From positions 868,001 to 932,000 of the forward strand of contig PEDN01001354.1 of the NCBI GenBank assembly GCA_003864495.1: a DNA stretch of 64,000 nucleotides. Direction: 5' to 3'. The DNA comes from Nemopilema nomurai (lineage: Eukaryota > Cnidaria > Scyphozoa > Rhizostomeae > Rhizostomatidae). The translations under genes were made by a program, and so were the position numbers. Positions 35,901 through 62,400 of this stretch are shown here, piece after piece. The notes below the pieces were generated by a model. The model was not told where the DNA came from and did not search any database. It saw nothing but the letters and a program-made list of their open reading frames with translations. Positions within the stretch are counted from its first letter, which is position 1; the number at the start of each line of letters is the position of its first letter.

Positions 35901-37684
35901 ATTTTTTCCAGTTAATTACAGACAATACAACTAAAGACGTAGGCTAAAAAATATAAAGTAAAGCGATACATTTACAATAACTAATGTTATCTTGTAGCAA
36001 CCATTTTTATCATAATATGTAACTATTGACAATTTGCAAACATCCAGATAATCATGTTTCAAGAAGCTCACTTGCACTTTTTGTGACAGAATTCAAGTTG
36101 CATGTTTTTTATCTTCTCTTACTCTATTGCCATTTATAAAACTTGCCAACAGAACAAGTTCCACCGTACTAAACTAAATGAGCCTTTCATTTTCGACAAA
36201 TATTAGATTTTTTACAAAGTCTGTTTTAATATCAATTTGATTCAAATCACAGATTACCCCCAACAAAATATCTTTGAGCTTATAATTAGGTGTCTAGTCC
36301 ACAAATCAACCAGTTTACATACGAGATGGATAATCATGCAACTGGAATGTGGATTCAAAAACATGTGCACACCAGAATGACTGAAAAGAGTAGTCCTGAG
36401 GGAGGAACAGGATCTAATTGCTTAATAAGTGGGTGGACAGAAGTCTGTAAGCAACAAATATATTGCTTGTTAAAATTTTCAACTGATTAATCCTAGCTAT
36501 ATTTTATTACTCAAGAACAGAAGGAAAAAATAGAGGGAGTAGTTTGAGTAAAAGTTACTAAAGAGCATGAGTTTTTGCACATTTTTACTTCTATTGGTAA
36601 TGAGTTTTTATACACATTAACCAGCTAGGCAATGGAAATATGTTGGGCAAAAATTTGTGAACAATAAAACAAAATTGAAGTGAGCATAAAGTAAAAAAGA
36701 AATTGATAAGAATATCCTTGGCAACATTTCTCAGTACAAAGATCCAAGTTCCTAAGAATTAATCTCAGTTGACTTTGTCCATCAGAAATTTTCGAACACA
36801 AATTCCTTATAAAGGACTTCCATTAAAAGCTATAAAGTCTTCATCACTAATTAAGCATTTTTGCTACCTGCAAACTGTGAAGTTAGTCATTGTTGAAAAA
36901 ACCATTAATTAGAACTAAAAATTAGAACAAGATAATGACAACTTTCGTTCTCAAATAGCTAAATTCTAACGCAAATAAGCAAAAAGTTCTTAGGACGATG
37001 GCTAACCTATATTTGCTGAGTCAGTAAACTTGCTTGACTATAAAAACAACACAACAAACAATTAGTCGAAGTGTTGACAGGCCTAGGTCTATCGTAGCAC
37101 TATCTAGAGTATATTTGCAATTTCATCATCGAAATCTATATGTTGAACGCTTCTGAAAATATTATAAAACGAACTGACACGCAACACTGCCCGAAAGATA
37201 GTACGTGGAATTTGAGATGATGCGACGGTGCAGAAACAGAAACTTAGGCCAGTCTTGCGATCTGACACACACGGCAGCGACGGCAGATGCTTGTAAAACT
37301 TTCATTTCCTCTGACCAATATCAAGAAAGATTAATGCATTAAAACGTTCTTTAGGTCCAAAGAAACTTTCCCGTTACTGACTTTTACCATTTCAAAGAAC
37401 ACTACTCTACCTGGAAGTGCTGAAATAAAGTCTCTCTGTAGCATTGGTTTCAAAAAGGCGTTTATCTGTCCATGTTGATAGTGGGTCATTCGTCCTAACA
37501 TTTGTTCAGCAAACTCAACTTGCTCTTCTTGTGACCATCCACTGAAATAGGTGAAACACAAGTCTTTTTCCTGCTCATAGTTTGAGGTAGAAGATGAACG
37601 CGATAGACTATCGCTACTCTTTTTTGTTTCAGAACCTATGATTGAAGGCGTCATTTCCACATCCATGCTACGGTCCTTCACCAT
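29901..37684 (-). CDS. BTRC: beta-TrCP (Slimb/LIN-23) F-box WD40 protein, 11 exons, 503 aa
   Basis: This is the substrate-binding subunit of the SCF ubiquitin ligase. The family binds DSGxxS phosphodegrons in beta-catenin, Ci/Gli, IkB-type and cell-cycle proteins. Exons, in coding order: 37411-37684, 35701-35887, 34791-34875, 34265-34402, 33669-33787, 32823-32928, 32476-32619, 31691-31809, 31018-31080, 30518-30644, 29901-30050. These sum to 1512 nt, all in phase. The N-terminal dimerisation helix bundle reads [20 protein letters not shown] then [20 protein letters not shown]. The F-box follows ([20 protein letters not shown]). Seven WD repeats then form the propeller; one reads [20 protein letters not shown], and others include [11 protein letters not shown] and [20 protein letters not shown]. 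The C-terminal tail is short and Ser-rich ([15 protein letters not shown]). The family is highly conserved and identification is secure. Intron 7 begins with GC rather than GT (AAG|GCTAGT at 32475). Confidence 0.97.
31319..31479. mobile_element. 161-bp MITE with TAA target duplication (Harbinger-like)
   Basis: The element begins AGCCCAATCTCCACTAGGCG and ends with its complement; terminal inverted repeats are about 30 bp with one or two mismatches. It is flanked on both sides by TAA (31316-31318 and 31480-31482), the 3-bp TWA type of duplication made by PIF/Harbinger transposases. Its interior repeats the GGCGGAAAA word. It lies in beta-TrCP intron 8 and has no ORF of note. The family call is inferred from the target duplication and size only. 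Confidence 0.75.
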
Positions 37685-40600
37685 TTGTTAAGAGTTCACA
37701 TTCAATTTACTGCAAATCGGCGCTGAAACTTCCTAAACCGTTTCTTTTAATGCAGTTTCATCTGTAATGACGAAAAATGGCGAACTTGCTATACTTCGGG
37801 GCGACTTCAGTTAGCGAAAGACAAGCCACATCCGTTTTCGCATAACACCTTCGGCCATTCCTCGTTCACTCTTGAAGCCAAACATTGTCTCACAGAAATC
37901 TGATCTGACGTCACAAAGTGAAGCAGGGGGTAAGATGGGTCGTTATTAACAACATCAAACACATGCATTTAATAGCTCTGTGATGTAAAAGGAGATAGGG
38001 AGACTTAATTAGCAACAGTTCAATCATACCCTTGCATTGGCAATAATTGATGGGATGAAATCATATGATACTAGCCATGACGTGCTATTCAATACTTCTC
38101 ATTTTCCCCATGTTGCTGAGGAAGGGAGAAATGATGTAACAGCCTCGTTTTCAATTTCACTCTCAGACAGAGATGGATTTTGCTTTGTCACGACTGTACT
38201 CTAGAATAATCCAAAGATTGCTATTTTGAGTTCCTCGATCACCAGCGGGAACGGAGATCAGGGAAATCCCCTACTATTCAAGCAGGGTCCAAGCTTGTAC
38301 AGAAACCTTTCTGACGATGAGTTTGCAAACGTTTGTGAACTTTAGACACCCTTTATAAGGTTTAGTCTTATCTTCTGGGTCAAGAATCGAAGGAAGCCAT
38401 GATTCCCTTCTCTTTGAGAATTATGTAGCCCCAACTAAAAACACTGGTATCATTTTAGGCAATAATCCACAAACACCAACGATAAAGACCATAGGACCTA
38501 GACGCCTGTCTCTGTTCGGATAAGAAAGGGACTGCAGAAAAAAACAAGTGTGGATCTTACAAGTGTACACCACTTTGACGAATAATGAGTGACATCACAG
38601 CTACAAAGTCATATTAAGTCCTTTAGAGGCTAACAAAGTATTGTTCCTTTGAAGCTCATATGTGCTATTCAAAGTCTGAGCAAATGAATCGTCCCTCAAT
38701 CGAAACGCTTGCGAAAGCAAGGGTAGCCAGCCCCCTTCTCTACCTTACAATTGCCTGCTCCAAGGGGCAACGGTGGGTGTTTTGCCGGTTTCCCGTGCAA
38801 ATAAGTGTCTATTAATACATGGCGTTTGCATGGAGGAAAAGTTGCTCTAGTACGATGAGACTGGTAAGTTGAGGTTTCTTAGATGTTTAACTTGCAAAGT
38901 GAGGTTAGTTTGTACAACTTAAGTCATGTAAAATTTATGCAAAAATATTTAGAAATTTTATTTATGTGAATGCATTAAATGATAGCTCATAATTAGCGTT
39001 CCACTCATCGTTGATTTATGAAGTAACAGATTTGCCAGCCTTCTAAGCCAATACAATGTGAATGGAAAGATTGAAAATTTGGGTCGGCTTGTTGTTGACT
39101 CTTTGCCGAATTTCACAGTGGCTGTAAGACCAATTCGGAATTGTTAAACCCTATTGTCATGCTTTCACCGAAAGCTTCAATAAAAACTAAGAAAAATCTT
39201 CTGCCAGCTGCCTTCTGGTTGATAATGTGTAATGTATGAAAAAACATTTGTAACGAAAGCTTGTGATAACAATCCCTAAATATTAATGACGGTATCAGCA
39301 AAAATATAAACTTTAATAACATCTGACAAATATTTGTGGAGGTTTAAAATAAAGAAGCGAAGAAACATAAGACAACGAGATCTCAACCAATTCCTATTTT
39401 CTATTACTGCTATCTCCTGAAAGCATACACAAAATCATATGTGACATACAAAATAGGAAAATTACAATTACATGTCCTAACTTAAAGGAATACTGGCGAA
39501 ATTCAATGAGCTAATCAATCTACCTCTTAAATACAAATGAATTTGCTAGGGTATATTACAGCTAGTCCAGCCCAAACTGAAGTAATAATGGTTGCTGAAA
39601 GTAGTAGTAGTCCCAAAAGATACCCCCACGAGTTAATCTAAAAAAATCTAGTTTTGCAGGGAAAAGAGAACGGGGGCTATTTAATTTCTTTAGAATTTAT
39701 ACAAAAATCTAAGGAGGAGCTGAACATTAGCATAAATGAAAAGAAGCATAAATGAGCTGGGTAGGCTTTTAAGGAAACCTCATTTTTGAACTAAAACCTT
39801 CAGTTAAAACTAGGGTTTATTAACTGGATTAACTTTATAGAAATTCATATAAATATTTCAGTGAAAAAAGCTTACCGCCAATGAAACCCCAGCAGGCGTC
39901 TATGATTGCAATATGTTACAAAAGCCATTTAGAGGTGAATGGACAGTAAATTATAATTTTCATTTGATTTCTCGTAGAAACAGAGAATTGCAACTCAAAC
40001 AAAAAGGGATAAATAAAAGCGAAACGCACTGAAGAACGGTCAATATACTGGGACATGGCATAATAAGGTGAATGTTTGTGGAAGCTTCTAGTTGCTGTAG
40101 ATGGTCCATCAATTCCCAAAGTTTTTATAGGCGGACGCTAAACATAACATTAGAAAAGAAGCAGAATAAATTAAACGGCGAAACTTCCTGGAATCTGCTG
40201 CCTACCTGGATATAAGATCTCGAAATCGCTGAAGCCCTTATATACTGAGTTACTATCACCCCTAAACAGCTAGGATCTACCCCTGAAATATTTTACGGAA
40301 ACACACGTTCACCTACAAGAAATTGCAGAACATCAAAAACATAATATGAACACTTTCAACAACAGTTAAACTGTTTCAAATGGAGTAATTCTTCCTCGTG
40401 TTCGTCAATCTGGCGACTTGCATCACTGCAGTGTGGTTTAATTTAGCAAGCATTTTTTTCTTAAAAGGGATTGTTTTCCCAATACTTTCCCCCGTATCTT
40501 CTATTTGTCCAGCCACCCTGCCATACAGGCTAAGGTTAGGCCGATAAAAACAGGTCCTACCGACTTCACCAATCTTTCAAATCCCTGTGCGACCTTTGAC

Positions 40601-41050
40601 ATCACCAGGTTGGGCTCAACAGGGAGTCGATTGGACCCATCCGAGAATATGGCAAACGCGCTCAAGAACATCACTCCCTACGTACTGCTCTACCTAAAAT
40701 TGTACAATGCAAGCATCCGCTTGAAATTAATATCTTTGAGACAGCCAGTGTCAAAAGCTTTAGGCCTGGGATCTCTCTTAGCGACTTCTTAGCAAATCTG
40801 GTCATTCGCTATTCCTTAGTCACTTATGCGTTGACTTCTTGGCGTATAAACATTGTTCAAAACAGAAGCCTTCTTAGAAAAGAGGCTGTCAACATCGTAC
40901 AGCCTCTATATCGTTACGAATGCCTCAATGCTGAACGAGACCCCGTTTAGGTCAATGAATGCGAATGACGAAGTGCTTTACAAACATTTGATGATTATCC
41001 ATGATTATCAATCCAATCGAATTAATCCTAATCGAATCAAATACTAGTTT
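37685..41050. other. Intergenic region between beta-TrCP and CCDC186
   Basis: Both neighbours are on the - strand, so this holds the beta-TrCP promoter and 5' UTR (right of 37684) and the CCDC186 3' UTR (left of 41051). A few ORFs of 60-95 codons (for example + 40505-40792) have no recognisable similarity. Nothing else was identified. Confidence 0.45.
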
Positions 41051-54406
<13,356 letters not shown>

Positions 54407-56441
54407 CTATCTTTTATAGTACGCTAAGCATCATCGTAACTCTTTGCGGCCTAATCTTACCCGACGATTCGATGCATTAACCAGTCGCAATTCAGCAACC
54501 TGCCCTGGTCTCATAGCAGTTGCACATGGAAACATTTCAGCAAGCCTAAGATCCAAACGTTATTTGTTTTGATGTCACTCAAAGATAAATAATACTAAAT
54601 CTGTTTATTTCATTTCCCTACCCTACGACCATATTTCAGCTGATTAATTTACTTACAAACAATAACTACAGGAAAATTTGATGTGTCACACGAAAACGAG
54701 GCAATCCACCACGCAACGTCGCTAAGAAATTTTTCGTTCCGGGAAAGTTGTCCGATCGATGAGTACTTTTTTCTAACTGCTAAAGGAAACTCGTTTCTCA
54801 ATCAGAACGTTGTGTTTAGTCTAGAGAAAGGGCTTGGTCAGTCAAATTCTCAAGGCAATAAATCAATTAATTACCAATACAACGTAAACTACTCATAGCA
54901 AACGTGAATTATTTATTAAAGATAACAGCTAGTTATGGCAATTGGAATTTATCACGAAATGGTATATTTCCATGCAAATTGGAGAGCAAACCGATTTCAA
55001 AAGAAGGTTAAGATTCGTTGAAAGACACCATCGAATCAGGCAATAAAGTGACTTTCAAATTCCCCGATGAACCCTAATTATTCAGCAAAGTAAGACTTCG
55101 TTGACGCATTTACCCATGCCCGGCCCCCTGGCCCCTTAGGTTTACAAATTTATGGGGCCCCAAGCAAAATTTTGTTAAGCCAATACAAGTGCTGTTGATG
55201 AATTGAGTAGCATGGCACGAACTACTTTAGCATATTTTTGGGGGCCCATCCGCTCAGGGCCTAGGGCCCCGACTGTCTTCAATGCAGCCCTGCACTGGCG
55301 ATAGATTTCCTCTAGCCTTACATAGAGATTGGAATATATTGCAACAACGTTCTGTGACGTATGTTACAAGCAGACTTTTACAAGAATATACAGCACGATA
55401 TTTAATAAACACAAACTGCGTCAGTCTTTTGTGATATTTTGAGAATAACATGCATCCTCATTAGTGCTTCCTGCCCCTTTCTTTTTCCAAAAAAATTGCA
55501 AATATAACTTGGCAAAATTGAGCAGACGCAATGATCTGTCTTGGAAAATTACACAAAAGGCATAATTCTTAAACCATCATTAACAGTGACGCCACAGTCA
55601 GTGGCGCTTCTACTGGGGGGCTAGGGGAGGCCCTGCCCCCTGTATTTTTATTGGCCCTTCAATTTGCCCTCCACTCTTCAAGCTTTCTGAAACAAGAAGA
55701 TTTATATCACCTTAAAGTGAGGTGTTATTATGTAATTATATTGTGTCCGTAAACTACTATCGCAGAATTTTCTGTGATGACCCCACAGTTTTCTCGGGCT
55801 AGAATCGTGATTGCCTCTCAAAGAAAGAAAAGCCATTTGTTAATTTTTTGCGAAACAATCATGAAACACAATCACTGGCTGGAGCACTTGGACACTCATT
55901 TTAGAATAACTTTAAACGTTTTTAATTTTTGAGGTCCTAGAGGGGGGCTCAGTAGAGAGGGGGCTTATTGTCTCATTTCAAAAATCAAATCAAGGATGCC
56001 AGAATTGCTTTTATTTTCCTGTACTTTTCTGGTTTACATCTAAAGGCAAAAATACATAACAAAACAGTGGCTGAAATCCTATTGTTCAATCGTGAAATTC
56101 ACCAAAGTTTTAAGTCTTAGCCTATGATGATTCCAATGTTACGATGAAATACATCATGAGCTATTCCTAAATCATAGCACTCTACTCTGTAGTCGTTCTT
56201 GTATGAAAATGTGGGGGTTTAATAGAGACGGGGGCTTATTTCAAATTTCTGCTCAGAGGGGGCTTTATAGAGCCTTTACGGTAACTGTGACTCCGCAGAT
56301 TGCCTCTGCAACAGTGCTTTGACGAGGGAGCATCCCAGAAGGAGGCTTTTGCAATAGGCCAGCGCAGAACCATACTTTGCAGATCCACCTACGGTTCTCT
56401 GCTTGTTGGTTAATATTTGCGGAATCGCCATACGAAACGCC
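54407..56441. other. Divergent intergenic region, CCDC186 and MIC60
   Basis: The start codons of the two divergent genes are about 2 kb apart, so both promoters are expected here. Two G/C-rich stretches resemble hAT-like element pieces. One is at 55120-55290, with repeated GGGGCCC words. The other is at 55598-55680, beginning CAGTGGCGCTTCTACTGGGG. No further gene was recognised; the - strand ORF at 56276-56485 overlaps MIC60 exon 1 and is treated as its shadow. Confidence 0.5.
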
Positions 56442-59400
56442 ATGTATAGAGCCAACAGATGGACTACTACTGCATCAAAGGCCATTCGCAGCTCCAGCCG
56501 ACCAACTGATAGGGTATTATGTTGCTTGTTTGTCTTGATGACTGTTTAACCGAATGCTGGTGTAGAACTAGACTTTCCCACTTCCACTCAGTAGTACTGG
56601 CGCAAAAATCTAAAAAGATGAACAATTTGCCTTTCGCCTTATTCACGATGTTGTAATCACTTATCGGGATGCTATTTGCTTGCTACCTTATAAATGTTTG
56701 TCAGGAATGAGTGAGAAAAGATTCGCATACCGGCCTAAGTTGTCATGGACCAGCGCCCTTGAGCCAGCTCAGGACTGTGTTTAGTTTGCTATATCGTATA
56801 ATTTTACTGATTTTCGCCAGGTTCCACGGCTAATGGCTCAGGACTGTGTTTAGTTTTGCTATATCGTATAATTTTACTGATTTTCGCCAGGTTCCACGGT
56901 TAATGGCTCAGGACGGTTAATGGTCTGGTGACACGATTGCTTCTATTTCTGATCTTGCTTAGAGCTGTATGATGCTGAAGATCTTATCAGAAAAATGCAG
57001 TTTATTTATCTGTCTTTACATTGACACAAATGCAATTTTGTCATTTCTTTCAAGTTTTCTTTCAATCTGCTGAAGTCTTCCTGGTTGACTCCATTCGCTC
57101 CATTTGCACATACTAATCAAATCCACCATCATCTTTCAGATTCTTTCAAGAAAAGAACAGTTACTACAAGGTTCACTTGTCAGAACAAATGTTGCAGCTG
57201 CAGGACGGGGGTAATTTAGAATTGTCTTTATAAACCTTGTAGTCGTTTTGAATATAATCTTACTTGTATTGTCATTTTTGTGTAAGATTGTAGTCTGAAT
57301 TTTTGCTTGGACTTAATGGAGGAGTATAAAAGCACAGTTGATGTGCATTTTTGGATTTTATTTTAGAATCAAGTTTAAAGCAATGAATCTGGCTTTCCAG
57401 TCCAATGTAATTTGCTATTTTTCAGGAAAGTGATGATGTTTTAAAGGATGAATTTATTTGCAAGGTTGAATCATTGCAAGTGACCTTACTGATTCATGAT
57501 TTTAAGCCTGTATGGTTTGGTTGCAGCGGGTTCCATGCTCTAAAGTTTGTAATTTCTGGTGTTGTTGCAACTGGTGCAGCTATTGGGTCAGCAATTTTTT
57601 ATGCTGGTAGAAGTGACAAAATAAGGGATGACTTCGAAACCACGCTTCCATTTTCAAAGCCAATTTTGAAAACAATTTATGGGGAAAAGAATGTGCCAGT
57701 TATTGAAACGCAGACCATAGAGGATGAATTTGGGAGCCTCTTACCAACAAAAAAGGATAAAGACAACAATGTTGAAGATATAGTGCCAGTCTTACCAGAG
57801 GTAGGAACTTAGAATGATTGTCTAACAAAAAATTTGTTTTAAAGTAACAGGCAGGAAGCAAAATACACCCATAAGAAATTAATTTGCTTTAGAGATGTTG
57901 TTTGATGGTTAAAAAGGCTGTAAATGTGCATACTCAGATAATATCAAGCAATTTTTTTTTTCAAAAAAGTAGCAAGTCTGAATGTCACCTGTTTTGCCCG
58001 CATTTTCTGTCTTTTGATCTGCTAGTCTATGTAAAAAGCAAGCAAAATTTATTTTGGATAAGGGAAGAAGAGCTTGTATGAGCTAAATGTGGTCAGTAAA
58101 GCATATAATGGAACAGCATTCATGCAACTAATTTAAGTTCCAAATAGTGTAATCAGGTGACAAAAACCTTTTGCATGCTTGTTGCTGGTTTACTGATGTT
58201 TGCAACCATTGTTAAATCAATTAAAGCTGTGTCTGTATTTCAATGGATTAGAAGCTGTTAGTGTGCTTGCTGTTAGATTGTCAATAATTTCTGCTGTATC
58301 TAAAATTTACATAATATGTACTTCTTTGTAGGCTACGATTCTAGAGCAAGAAGATGTTGAACAATCTGTGCTTGTTGGTAGGTCCTCATTTTCCCTTTTC
58401 ACTTGAGTTGTAAACATTGGCCCTTAATCTTAGAAATTCATTGTCTTGTTCTATATAGGACCATTTTAAAAGCAAAAAGGTCTATCTTAGTCTGCAAGTA
58501 AGGTCCCCTCTTTATGAGTAAAGGGGATTGAAGTGCCTAGAAACATTTGAAAGTAAAAAGTTCTTTGCTATCTATGGATGGAAGATGAGTTATGTTTTAT
58601 TTGGTTTTGTGCAGGTGACAGGGCATTTTTTGAATTTTCTGAAATTACCAAGTTAAAAAGTTTTTTCCTGTCTCCTAGCCCAACACTTGCATTACTAATT
58701 TGCTGCCAGCCCTAATCTTATAAAGACTACACCCCTGTAGTAGGGCAATTAAGACATTGAAACAGTTTGAGCAATGTAGTTTAATTTTCTTGCACAAATG
58801 AATTTCATTTATATATTCAAGAAAGATTTCCAGTTCGAGATGACAAGATGAAGATGGTCGCTGGGGAATGAGTAAAATATTTCCTGACTTTCTTTTGAAT
58901 TTTTTTTCTGTTCAGATGAGGAAACTGAAGATGAGGTGGCTGTGGAAAGCCCCAGGGCAAGCAATGTGGTTGTCATAACAACAATAGACGACCAAGCTGC
59001 AGTGTCATCTATCGATCTTGATATCAGCAATGCCAATTCACGAAAGGAGAAAAAGGTCAAGAAAAAGAAGGAACCAGGTAATGTATAAATATGACAATAT
59101 AATATCTATATTTTCACTCAGTTTCCCAAAGCAAAGATTTCCGGTTTTGGTTTTCACTGTGCAAATTTTTGGCACTGATGCAGTATCCTGCCACAAAGAT
59201 GTTGTTCCATAGATAGAACCCAATCCCTCTTTCTAGCTCTAAGCATAAAAAACTTTGGGTTCGATTCAGCTGTTAAGGTGGCAATAGCAATGACTTTTAG
59301 ATCGAAAGCTTCAAGGCCAGTATCGCATTTTAATCAGACATCATTCTTCTCGTTTTGTCTGCAAAATACCCTGCATTTTTTTTGCTCGCTGATTTTTTTG

Positions 59401-62400
59401 AAGTCACATTGCTTGAGCTGACTTTATTTCATCGTATGATTATTAATATTGTCTATTGGGAAAGAAAAAGCAACTACATACTGATAGCTTTTTACACTTT
59501 TAACCCCTTGCGGCATTCAGTTCTGAAAGCAAAAAATCAATTCTTTTTGGTTTATAGCAAAGAAAACAAAGGTGAAAAAGAAGAAGGACACAGAAGAAGA
59601 TAAACAGCAAGAACCAGCGTTGGAAGCAGCCGACGAGTTGGTAGCCATTACTGCTGCTGGCGTCACGGTCGCTGAAGTCGTCAGCCAAGAAACAACGCCC
59701 GAGGGGACCGTTGAAGAATCACTTGAAATTTTCCCATCTGAGGTAAGGATCTGGATTACATTCATCTAGCGTAAAGGCCCCTGTTGAAAAAATTGCAAGA
59801 GCTCTAGCTTAAAGTTGTTTTAGGTCTTAGCGCAAAGTGGTTGACTATCTGAAGATTTTGCAGTTATTCTCAAGTATTTGCTCTGTGTAGAGGCTTTAGT
59901 GTCATTGGCTGTGTTTGAATTTTAGAAAGATAAATTTTGCACAAGGCCTACTAATGTTTATATTGCTGTCGATGTGATTCAAAGGAAATTTTTTATGCAA
60001 AAGAATAAGTTCATGTTGAAGACGGTCTTGTATTGGGGGTTTAAGATTAGTTGAAGTATAAATCTTACAATAAGGTTCTGGGTTGCGTTCTAGTGTCTAT
60101 CAAACACATCCTGTTTTACAGCTATCACTGTCTTTATGTCTGCCATCAAATTATTGATTTCTTAATTCTTCTTCATCATGTCCAAAGAATATGTCTGCTC
60201 CAAATCAAGCACATGAACGCAGACAATGTAAGAAACTTACTTTCCAGGGGGGCGCACAAAAGGAGGTTCTTGATCAGGAGCTCACCGAGATGAGATTGTA
60301 GCAGTGAGTGAACTGGTGGACCAGAGAGCAATGGAGGTGCTATTGCAGACGTACGTCGAAAAGCTGCAATTCATGCACGATGCTGCTGTGCAGAAGTACG
60401 CTGCAGCTACGGAGAAACTCCAGGAGTATTCGAGTCAGCTGGAGAAAGCACTCGCTGTGGAGGAGACAGGAGAGACCTTCGACGCTGAATGGAATGCAGC
60501 TTCGAAACTGGAGCACTCTTCACAGGTAGCGTGTTCAATCAATTGATAACATGAAATGTTTAATTCTGTTTTTACAGTTTGGCTACTCGTTCAAGCCTTC
60601 AAATTTACATATCATTGACCTCTAGATAATTATAGTAATTTTAACTTCCCTGTATCCAGACAGCATCTTTACTAGTATACATGTGAATGCAGGCTGTATC
60701 ATTGATGACGTCATCATGCCTTGAATATTAAAGTTGTAATCGGCACGGACCCTTGAAAAATTGATTGTTTTTGTATAAGTAAATATAACGAATTGATTGT
60801 TTTTCAAACATATACAAAATAAAAGATTAAAGAATAAAAAAAATTGTTTCTGTCTTTGTATAAAAGATTTATAATATTTGAGTAATGAAAGGCATCACTT
60901 GCGTTTTATTTACCTTGCACTGGTTTTTCGCTCAGTCTCTGCATTTCTCACTTGCAGGAACTGATGGACGTTGCTAAAGATGCAGAGCATAAGTTGCAAG
61001 AGAACATTGAAGCCATCTATGAGATGATCAAAAGTGTGAGAAAGGCTGGCTCTAGTGAGATTGCTGACCTGGCCCAAGATTTGGCAAAAAAGGCCTCCCT
61101 TGATCTTATCAAGGTAACGGAGAATATGAAGCAATCCGGTGAAGACCTCTTGAAGCTAGCAAATGAAAGCATGGTCACCATTGATGCCGTGAAAGAGGAA
61201 CTAAAGGAGTTGTCATCACCTGAAGGTATATCAGTGATCAAGGAAGAGCAGGAAGAGGAGGCGAAATCTCCGTTGCCTTTCAAGGATGTTTTGTTGAATT
61301 ATGCTATGAAGAAGGTGGAACTTTTGAAGCAAGAGATGGACAGAGCAAGGGCTGAAGGGCAGCAGAAACTTGAAAAGGCTTTGCAGGTTGAACGTTTGGA
61401 TGGGGAGAAGAAAACACACACCCAGCTGCAAGCGCAAGAAGAAAGGTTGAAGCTGGAATATGACGTTCTTTTGCAAAAAAAGGTAAGCGGGGCTATTAGT
61501 CAACAGAGTATATCGATTACGATAAGTTAAAAAATGCTGACCTGTGTTTTGATAGACCGCGGACAATCATGAATGAGTTTTAAGGGTAATGCCAATATTT
61601 GTGAGAAGCGATAAATTAACGTTAATAAAACTACTTTATGGCTTGTTTCTTCGTTGCAAATAACATTGGAAACGTTGTTGTTTCTTGTGGAATAAATTAC
61701 CTGGGTATCTAGTGTCCTTATATTTTAGTAGAAGCGTTGATTTTAGAGCCGTGAAGTGTTTGTATGAACCCAGCGTTATGTCAGTTAATTTGTTTGTATT
61801 TGTGTATAAACCTACTTTGATTCTCTGATTATAGGAAGCCGATCTTCTTGAAGAGTTCGAAAGCGAGATTCGAAAACAATTGAAGCGGCAATCGGCTGCG
61901 CATCGAGACCATCTAACGGACATGCTGCAGTCGCAGGCTGAAAAGCTCGCTGCGGAGCACAAGGGTAGACTGGACGGAGAGCTAACCCGACAAAAAGTGG
62001 TTCATGGCGATGAAATTGCGAAGATAGTGTCGCATTTGCGCGGCGTCGAGTCGATGATAGACTCGGTAATCGATGTCGAGAAGAGGAACCGCAGGTCACG
62101 TGAGTTGTGGCTCGCAGTCCAGTCCCTGGGGTCTGTTTTGAGAGAAGAGGTGCACAGAGGAAGAACGAAGGACCTCATGCCAGAAATATCCGCCATCGCT
62201 AGACTCTCAGGTTTGTTGTTGGGTGTTTTATATTCTGATCAGTGCTTTTTCCTCAGAGTACTCACCAAGCTTAAAGCAAACGAAAGAGAAACATGAATAT
62301 GTAATGCAGATTAAAGTGCTTGTGTATGTTTATATTAATCAGATTTTAAGGTTTTGAACGACGGCATCTAGGACCCTTAATTTCTCCCTTTATTAGTATT

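Noticed and set aside
40505..40792. 95-codon + strand ORF between beta-TrCP and CCDC186
   Set aside because: No recognisable similarity, splice context or domain; probably chance.
56276..56485. 69-codon - strand ORF (MAFDAVVVHLLALYM...)
   Set aside because: It overlaps antisense to MIC60 exon 1, whose presequence and phase fit explain the GC-rich coding look.
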